DNA from: Edaphochlamys debaryana
Taxonomy: Eukaryota; Chlorophyta; Chlorophyceae; Chlamydomonadales
Assembly (NCBI GenBank): GCA_016858145.1
Contig: JAEHOE010000009.1
Coordinates: 434,001 to 498,000, forward strand
Reading direction: 5' to 3'
DNA length: 64,000 nucleotides
Shown piece by piece: positions 55,745 through 64,000 of this stretch. A program made the position numbers and the translations under genes. The notes beneath the pieces are model-generated. The model made no database searches and was not told where the DNA came from. It worked only from the letters and a program-made list of their open reading frames with translations. Each line of letters opens with the position of its first letter. The stretch's first letter is position 1.

Positions 55745-58700
55745 ATGGCAAAGGGTCTTCAGCTCAGCACGGCGGAGGCGGAGGACCTCATCCCCCGAGC
55801 CTTCCCGGGGGACAAGCTGTCGTACCAGGGCCTGCCCGAGGCCGCCGTCCGTCGAGCCATCGCCGCCTGGCTTGCAACCAGCCCGTATCAGGGAGCCTCT
55901 CCGCTCTCTGCCCGTCTGTCCAGCGTCAGCCCATTCCTCTGTGGGGAGCTGCCAGGTAGGGTGTCACTGCAAACAGGCTTGCCTCACGCATGCCCTTCGC
56001 ACGTCGCCTCGTTTCCACTCAACCCGCCTGCATACATGCTCCGCAGACTTCTTCGCCCAGCCGAGGCACAAGCTGTGGTTCAATAAGTTATTCCTTGCGC
56101 CGGAGAGCCGGGGCGTGTTCGTGGTGGAGCAGCCAGAGCCGGGGGGCGCTGTGTGGGTGCGGCTCGACGTGGCGGCACTGCAGCGGGCAGCGCGAGGCTA
56201 CTGCGACCCACCGCCACCGCCCTCACCAGCGGACTTCCCCGCGCTCCAGGCCGTCTCGGTCGCTGGCAGCAGCCACCGCCCCGCAGCACCAACACCACCG
56301 CAGCAGGCCCCGGAGTTCCCTCCGCATCCTTCCAGATGCCTCCAGGCGGCCTTGCGTGACCGCCTGCCGCTGCCCCTCTCCACCGGCGCCGCTGCTGCTG
56401 AGTGGGAGCTGGCGCCTGGCCCCGAGCTCGAGGCCGCGCGCTGCCGGGTAACCGCTAAGCGCTACCTGGCAGAGGTGCTGGCGGCGGCCCTCCCCGGCCA
56501 CCAGCTCACCCTCGCGGCTGCCTGGGAGCGACTGCCGCAGGCCCTGCGCTCGAGGTTAGAGCTGGAGGGAGGCGGCTCGGGCCCGCCGCTGGAGCAGGGG
56601 AGCGGCGGGGCGGTGGGGAGTCTGCGGGCGCTGTGCGAGGAGGAGCCGGACGTGTTCGCCGTATGGCTGCAGGTGCGGGCGGGAGTGGTGGAGTGGTGGG
56701 GTGCGTGGAAGGTGGAGGGCATGGGAGGCATTCACGCACCTCCCCCCTCCCTCCCCAGCTCCCCAGCACATGGGTGGTGCGGCTGGCATGCGAGGAGCTG
56801 GCGAAGCTGGGGGAGGAGGCTGCGGCTGCCGCCCAGGAGGCGACGTCAGCAGCTGCGACGGGCGTCGAGGCAGCTGATGACGCGGACGACGCCAGGGCGA
56901 GCTCCGCGCGTGGCGAGGCCTCTGCCGCTGCAGCCCCTCGCCCTGTCCGCGTCCCCGGGTCCGTCGAGGCGGGGGCGGGCCTCGAGGACACCCCGTCGCC
57001 ACACCCCGTCGGTGAGGAGCCTAGCCCCGAGGGCGCCCCGTCGTCGCCTGCAGCAGCCATGCGCGAGCTCATCGCTGCGGCGTTTCCCGGCGGCGGGCTG
57101 TCGGCCCGGGGCCTCCCCGAGACCGCCATGCGCCGCGTCATTGCGGCACGCCTCGCCTCGAGCCCCCAGCCGAAGTACGGCGAGCGCACCGCACTGCTGC
57201 CGCAGCTCGGGGAGTACCTGCGCCATGAGCATGCGGGTGAGGCGGGTTCAGAATGAAGGGGCGGGCTGCACCCCATGTCCTAGCTAGCCGTAAGGGTAAG
57301 GCCAGGTGCTAGGGGAGCCACTCAGTTGGTCCTAACACGCGTCTCACCCCGACACTTCGGGGCCGTCCCGCAAGGCACGTGGCTCAACGCGGCGTACACC
57401 TGGCCGAAGCTCTGCGCCTTCCTGCTCGCCAAGGAGAGCCAGCAAGTCTTTGCGGTCGAGGCACGCCAGGAGGGCAGGAGTGGGCTCGCCTGGACGTGGT
57501 GGCGCTGCGGCGGGCGGCGGCGGCACGAGCAGGTGCTGGCGGCGCCGCTGCCGCCACCTCCGCTGCCGCTGTCGCTGCCGCTGCGCTGGCTGGAACAGTT
57601 GGGGAATCGGCGATACCGCTGGCGGAGGCTGGAGAGGAGGCTCGAGCAGCGGCGACGGTGGCGGAGACAAGAGACGCCGGGGACCCAGTCGGAAAGAGGC
57701 GGAGGCGGAGACGGGGACAGAACCTCGATAGCTCCGAAGCGGCGGCGGTGGCGGACACAGAAGCAGGGGATGCCGGTCCGTCGACGTCCTCGGGCGCTAC
57801 CCACCCTGTCGTAAGGGAGCGGGGTGCTGCAGCGGGGCCTGCTGCGGAGGCGATGGAGGAGGCCGCCAGCCCTCCCATAGCAATGGGGCAGCCGGCTGTG
57901 AACCCTGCAGAGCTGGTGCCGCTCATCCCCCGGGCCTTCCCGGGCGATGGGCTGTCGGCCCAGGGCCTGCCCGAGGCCGCCGCCCGTCGAGCCATCGCCG
58001 CCTGGCTCGCATCCAATCCCTGCCCGGGCCTCGCGCCCCACGCCAGCAAGCTAACACACCTCGGCGACCACCTCTGCAGCGTGTACGCAGGTGCGCATGC
58101 TTCACTTATAGTCGCTCCTATTAGCCTCGCTCAGGCGTGCGCGGGAATGCCTTCAGCATTGATGGCACTTAGCATGCTTGTGCCGCTTTGCCCTCATCAT
58201 CCAGACGTGTGGCACGATCCCGCCTACGCCTGGCCCAAGCTCAAGACGTTTCTGCTCGCGTCCGCTAGCCAGGGCGTGTTCGTGATTGAGGGCACGCCGG
58301 GAGGGCAGGAGTGGGTCCGCCTGGACACAGCGGCTCTGCGGCGGGCGGCGGCGGCGCCGAGAGCGGTGGGGGCAGAGGCGGCAGCGGCCGAGCTGCCGAC
58401 GTCGGCAAGCGCAGCGACCGCTAAGGCTCCGGCGGCGAGGGCTGCGGCTGGGGCTGCGGCTGGGGCCGTCATGGCCGCAGCGAGCGTGAGGCTGACCCAG
58501 GCCCTCGCGCGGCGCTTCCCCCACCCGGAGCACGGAGACGCCGCCAACGCGGGTCTGGCTGCCTCGGCCAAGCGAGGCATAGCCCGCATCCTGGCCACGG
58601 CGCCGCCACCGCACTCCATGCTCCTTGGCACCGTGGGCGAGGCGCTGAACCGCATGCTGGGCGGACCCGGGCCTGCGGGCAAGGCCGGAAGGCTGCAGAA

Positions 58701-61700
58701 GCTGTGCGTGCAGGAGCCCGACGTGTTCCGAGTCACGACGCCGGTAAGTACGGGTGCCGCGTTGCGAGGGCTCACACTAGCCGATGACTGCAGTAGTATC
58801 CCAAAGGCGCCCTGCACCCTGCACCTTGCATGCATCCTGCTGAAGGGCCCTTGCTGTAACTCCCACACAGCAGGGCGTTGGCACCGTCTATGTGGCCCTC
58901 GTGTGCCCCACCCTCCTGCCGCTGGCGGCGGAGCTTGCAGAGGCCGAGCGGTCAGCGCCCGCGGCGGCGTTGGTCAGGGCCAAGTCTGCAACGGCGGTGG
59001 GGGCAGCGATGGCGGCCGGTGCGACATGCCCACACGGCGCCGCCGCCGCCGCGGCCGCCCCCGTCCTGCCCTCGTCCCAGGAGCAGCTGCAGACCGCCCT
59101 CCTCAGCCGCTTCCCGCCACTGGGCTTCGATGACCCCAGGAGCCTTCCACGCGTCGTCAAGCGAGCCGTCGCGCGCCTGCTGGCCGGTGCACCGGGGCAC
59201 GAGCTGAGCTCTGCCCGCCTGAGGGAGCTGGTGCCGGTGCTCCTGGGAGGCACCAGGGCCCCAGACGAGCTGCTCACCTGGTGCGAGGATGAGCCGGACG
59301 TGTTCGGTGTGTGGCTCGAGGTGCGTTACTATGGAGCCGGACTGACGTGGGAAAATGCGGGGCAGCCGGGGCTACAACCTGTAACTACAACCTGTACTAT
59401 CCCCGCGACACGACGTGAGGTAAACTCCTGCTGCTTACCTGCCGCAGCCGCCGAGCACATGGACGGTGCGGCTCAGGTCGGAGGAGCTTGCCCGGCTGGG
59501 CGAGGCGGCGGCGCCCAGCGCTGCGGTATCGCCGCATTCGCCGGTGGGGGCCCCGGAGGAGGAGGACGTTCGTGACCTCATCGCCCGGGCGCTGCCCAAC
59601 ACCCACGCCCCCGGCAAGGTCCCGTCCAACCTGCTCCGTCGTATCGTGGCGTCTTGGCTGGCTGGCAGCCCGGACCCCAGCGTGGGGCCGCTCGCGGCGC
59701 TGCTGCCCAGGCTGGGAGACCACCTGCGGACGGAGCACGCGGGTAAGAGCGCGAGGCCGGCTGGGGCTCGAGGGGAAGAGCGAAGGGTAGTGAGGGCACT
59801 GCGCAGCCGGGAGAGAGAAAGAAAGAGTTAGACCCGCTTCCATTGGGTGGAAGGATGCACTGAGCACGCCCGCTCCCGCCCAGCGGCATGGCTGCTGCGC
59901 GTCCCTCGGCACCCCGCTCGCTCGCTCGTGCCTTGCCCTAGCTCACCTCGGCTTCTCAACAGCTGCCCCTTGCTCGCCCGCCTCAGGCCTATGGCTCAAG
60001 CGCAGGTACGCCTGGCCCAAGCTCAAGACCTTCCTGCGGGCAGCCGAGGGCAAGGGCGTGTTCACCGTCGTGCGAGAGCCGGGCGGTCGGGAATGGGTGC
60101 GCCTGGACACAGCCGCGCTGCGGCGGGCGGCGGCAGCAGAAGCAGCAGGAGGAGCAGCAGCCACCACCGCAGCCTCCTCCGCAGCCCCGGGGACGCAGTG
60201 CTCAGCAGCGCCTGCCGCGACTGCTGCCACCACCGCGCCACCAGCCACGGCCATGGCGCAACCCGCCGGCCGTGCATCTTCGGCATCGGCTCCAGCCGCC
60301 GCCGCTGCCGCCCTGCCGTCACCCCAGGAGCAGCTGCAGACGGCGCTTCGCAACCGCTTCCCGCCACTTGGCCCCAACGACCCCAACCGCCTGGCGCACG
60401 TTGCCAAGCGCGCTACGGCACAAGTGCTTGCCGAGGCTCCGGGGCACGAGCTGAGCTTCGCGCGGTTGGGCGAGCTGGTGCCGAAGCGAATGGGCGGTGA
60501 GAAGCAGGCGCGAAAGCTGCGGGCGCTGTGCGAGGAGGAGCCGGACGTGTTCGCCGTGTGGCTGCAGGTGAGATGGGTGGGAGAGAAAAAGGGCGTGCGG
60601 GGGTGCGTGATGGGACCTTCGCTGGGCCCGTGCCGCCCTGTTTCACTCTGGCCACTCTGGCGTGTCTCCACTGCAGCCCCCTGACACCTGGATGGTACGG
60701 CTGCTGGGGGGTGCCGGAAGCCTCGAGGCCGCTCCGGCGGAGGCGGTCGGGGCCACTGGCAGTGCCACTGCTGCCGCCGCCTCCAGCGTGACGGCACGCG
60801 CACCAGCCGCCGTCGCTGATGGCGGAAGAGCAGCGGCAGCGGAGGCAACCGAAAGCGCGGTCGTGGGGGGTGACATGGAGGCCGCCCACATCCACAGCGG
60901 GGCGGCGGCCCTAGGCAACGTTGCCGTTGCCATCAGCGAGACCTTTGCCGTCCAATTCCCGCCGCCGACCCTGCATGGTGTGCCTGTGCCCATCCCGGTG
61001 CCGGTGCCGGTGCCGGTGCTCGAGGACCGGCCCTCGCTCGCGCCCCTGGACCTGGACGTACCATTACTGGGGTGGGCAGGGGAAGCGGCCACTCCAGCCG
61101 CCGCCCTGCTCCCTCAGCCCCTCGTCCTCGTCGTGTCCGACCCCTTCACCCCCGCCCTGGCGGCCATGCTGCAGCACTGCCGTGCGTGCACACACCTGGG
61201 CCTTGCCGTACACTCGTACGGCGGGGCGCCGGCGGTCGTATGCCTGTACGCGCCGCCCGTGGCGGGGGCGGTAGAGGCAGGAGTGGCGGGGGTGGAGGCG
61301 GCGGGGACGGGAGCGGACGTGGCCCAGGCGGGGGCGGGGACGGAGGCCGCGGCGGCGGCTGCGATGGGCGCGGGAACGGAGCTTGGGGAGGCAGAGGTGG
61401 CGGCAGCGACGGGCGCAGCGGTTTACCTGGTCGACCTCACAGCCGCCAGGGAGCTCCACGGCGGCGGGGAGGCGGGGGCGGATGCGGAACGCATGTTGCT
61501 GTTCGGCGTGGGCTCGCTGCTGGTCAACGCCGGAATCGAGAAGGTGGCGCACGGACGGTGGCAGGTAGGCAGGGCCTGTGTGGGGTCTGTGTGGGCTTGG
61601 GGAACGGAAGAGGGTGATAAAACACGTGCGGACACTGGTTCGCGGGTTCCTGATCTGACCTTTGCGAGCCACACCTTTGCCAGTCCCGCACCTTGACTAG

Positions 61701-62229
61701 GCGAGTTGGCTGCACGGCTCAGACGGTGGTTGAGCGCCCGAGCCCTGCCTTGGCCTGGCAGATATCTGCGCTCGAGGCGGCCTGCGGTGGCGTCGTCACG
61801 ACCCCCCTCCTGGACACACGCCGTGCAGTCAAGGGGTTGGCGGCGATGCTGGACCTGCCGCCGCCACCGCCGCCGCCTCCCTCCTCAGCCTCCGCGGCCA
61901 CCTCCTCCTCCGCTGCAGCCGGGGTTTCGCCGCTCTCCCTCGTAGCGGTGACCGCCCACGTCAGTGCCCTGCGCTCAGGCCTGGCGGCGGCGGGGCTGTG
62001 GGCGGACCGGCCGGATCTGCTGGCGGCGCTCTCGGCGGTCCACTTTGCGGCGCTGAGGGATGAGCTGGGGCCGGGCGAGGGCGGCGGCGCTGCGTGGGGC
62101 AGCCGGCCGCTGAGTGCGAGTCAGGTGGGCGCGGCGGCTGCAAGCGCCCGGCACCTTCCCGAGCTGCTCGTTGCTCTGCTTCAGGCCTGCTATCAGGCCA
62201 CAGCAGGAGACCTGGGCTCACGCCGATGA
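55745..62229 (+). CDS. Multi-LOTUS-like / exonuclease-fold protein with one frameshift
   Basis: Ten exons: 55745-55955, 56047-56672, 56759-57236, 57375-58090, 58205-58743, 58874-59320, 59448-59742, 59987-60567, 60677-61564, 61762-62229. Phases agree except in exon 4, which is one base short: GAGGCACG near 57460 where the sister exon at 58290 has GAGGGCACG. With that base the product would be about 1,749 aa. This copy is richest in the AFPGD/GLPE...WPKLK module (four), alternating with four of the [14 protein letters not shown] type. One first-type module is atypical (HKLWFNKLFLAPES). The exonuclease fold has a longer Ala/Gly insertion (GVAGVEAAGTGADVAQ...) and a divergent second motif (EKVAHGRWQ). 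The acceptor at 58871-58873 is a NAGNAG, so one Gln may vary. The start at 55745 (MAKGLQLS) matches the short N-termini of the relatives. Confidence 0.75.
57456..57466 (+). other. Single-base frameshift in exon 4
   Basis: Two G are present where the sister exon has three. Before this point translation follows TWLNAAYTWPKL...FAVE; after it, WARLDVVALRRAA is in the neighbouring frame. Confidence 0.7.
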
Positions 62230-64000
62230 TCATAGACTGGTGTTCGGGACCTGCCGCCGCCTCCAATGCGAGCCGGCCGGGCCGCGGAAACTGGTGGCAC
62301 TTATCGCGACGTCTCGCCGCTCCCCGTATTACTGGGGGTCGCGTGGACGATTCATGGACGGGCTGACGACAAGGGGCTGCGACGAGGGGCTGCGACGAGG
62401 GGCTGACGAGTGACGACGAGGGGCTGTTGTGGCCTGCTATGCCGCAAGACCGCGTGGCAGCAGGTCCGCACGGGCATCAGCACCCGTTGACAGCCCACGT
62501 GCGGGACGCATCAGTCTCTGGTTCGGGGGCGACGTCAACCGGGACTGACCGGAGACACGATGGATCAACGGCCCGGACTGTTGTGCCGCTGGGAGAGTCT
62601 GGAGTGGGTGCCTCATCCTGCCTCATCCCAAGCGGATAGGGCTAATGGTGAGCCACTGAGGGCGAGTACCAGTAGGCTGGTGTTGTCTTTCCGATGTGCG
62701 AAGGGCCTGGACTGTCGGGATCAGGGCTGATGGCGAGCCACTGGGCATTGGCTTGGTTAAGTTGTAGAGACTGATTTTGTTGTCCCAACCTGAAACGACA
62801 TGGCAACATGCCTGGACTCTAGGGAAACGATGCGTTTTGCTGCGGGGCTGGCGCGGGCGCGGCGGGTGTTGGGCGGAAGTTTGCGTGTTTCGCGTGTCTC
62901 AGCGTCGGTCGCCACGTCGCTCGCGCATGCTATGGCGCACCTCTACCCCTGCCGTGTAGCTTTTACACCTAACTCCATTTGCCAAGCCTTCTAGCTCGCG
63001 TCTTGCGACTGAACAAGCGTCGGCCACGAGCAAGCCTTGCCGACCTGCAATTGAAACTACGCAAGCTACAAACATGAGTCGTGCAGCTGTATCTCAAAGC
63101 ACCGTAGTGCGTTGCGGATAGAAGCGGCAGGCAGCGGCCGAGCCTTGACCACATGCACATAGCGGCCTTCTCTGTGGTCGGCCCAGCAGGCTATGGCAAC
63201 ATAGCGAATAGTCCCTGGGAGGGCCATGCGAAGCCGCACCGCGTGAGAGGAGCTCCGCCCTCCGCGACAGGCAGCGCCAGCTCGGCATTCCGCAGCACCC
63301 TGGGCCCCGAGTCCCGCCTGCCGGACGTCTACTTCAATGTAGGTGGCGGGCATGGTTCAGGCTGGAATGGCCCCCCGGGATGTCCCTTCCCCCCCTGACA
63401 CTCCAGACGTGTCGCCATGCGCAGGCCTTGTCCCCCGGCTCGCTGCGCCGGCTGCACGACTGCACTGCCCCCTCATGACCTCCTGGAGCTTAACGGGAAC
63501 CCCTCGTGCCCGTGAGGCAGGTCACCCGGATCTTGATACCGGTACCGGTGTCGGAGGGCAGGAGTCCAGCCTGTGGGGGGGCAGGAACTCTGGGGAACTC
63601 TTTCCTCTCGTGGTCGGACCGCGCCGAGGGTGTGGGGCAGGGACGGCCCTACCTAGCATGGGGTCAGCAGCTCTCAACGCTGGCGCTGGCGGCAGATGCT
63701 GTGACCCAGCGGAGGAATGGGGAGAGAGCTGCCGCTGCCGCCGCTGCCAGGCCCCGCAACCCGTGAGGCGCCGCATCGAGACATTCGAGGCTCCCTGAAG
63801 GCCCGGAGGCTGCAACTGCTACACCAGAGGCTGCAATGGCATACTGAATTAAGATTGTCGCGTTGTGGTTGAGTTGGCTTGCGCCGCGGTTCGGGATGTC
63901 GCGATGCCGAGGTCACCTCAAGCTGGGAGCTAGTCCCGCGAGGCGCTGCGCTTGGTTTCGGGGCTTTCAGGTGTTGTGCGATTGACACACAGCAGCCACT
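62230..64000. other. Right edge, possible exon fragments
   Basis: The 3' flank of the last family gene is followed by sequence without family modules. A protein-like stretch at about 63210-63342 (WEGHAKPHRVRGAPP, then LGPESRLPDVYFN) ends in a GTAGGT donor. A second at about 63422-63520 follows a CGCAG acceptor (ALSPGSLRRLHDC...). Both may be exons of a plus-strand gene continuing past the window, but the frame is not secure. Confidence 0.3.
62364..62425. repeat. Short tandem repeat (GACGAGGGGCTGC type)
   Basis: About four imperfect 13-16-bp units lie in the 3' flank of the 55745 gene. Confidence 0.55.

Overview
The window is nuclear DNA of a green alga, most likely a volvocine (Chlamydomonas/Volvox-type) species. 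It is very GC-rich. Genes are broken by many short GT-AG introns with pyrimidine-rich acceptors, low-complexity Ala/Gly/Pro linkers are common, and TGTAA poly(A) signals follow several genes. The gene models below were built by eye from splice consensus and phase bookkeeping; in nearly every case the exons join in frame.

The dominant content is one multicopy gene family, with seven copies arranged as two outward-facing groups. On the left, all on the minus strand, are a decayed copy (366-2075), an intact giant gene (9327-17335, about 2,049 aa), a second long gene with one frameshift (19116-24947) and another decayed copy (25390-27784). On the right, all on the plus strand, are an intact gene (36344-39941, 956 aa), its tandem duplicate split by a 10.3-kb insertion (40714-54773), and a long gene with one frameshift (55745-62229). 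Each protein is a string of about 70-100-residue modules that read as winged-helix LOTUS/OST-HTH-like RNA-binding domains, followed by a Pro-Val hinge and a C-terminal EXD1/Egalitarian-type 3'-5' exonuclease fold. The fold is recognisable, but its four catalytic acidic residues appear to be replaced in every copy. LOTUS domains plus a dead EXD1-like nuclease is the parts list of animal germline small-RNA (piRNA) factors. I consider this family the most interesting system in the window.

Other genes: 2475-8018 (plus) encodes a protein with an N-terminal helical bundle, a U-box and about eight ankyrin repeats, with one exon per repeat. Between the two family groups lie a complete SPF45/RBM17/DRT111 splicing factor (28953-32814, minus, 10 exons) and a small single-membrane-span protein (33637-34744, plus).

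Mobile DNA: the insertion in the split gene (41360-51677) starts with a retroelement fragment (RNase H, zinc knuckle, PD-ExK-like nuclease, and a possible PCIF1-like domain). It continues with sequence that includes a 610-bp inverted-repeat element, exon remnants and two small genes. A 406-bp hAT-type MITE with a perfect 8-bp target duplication lies at 18171-18576.
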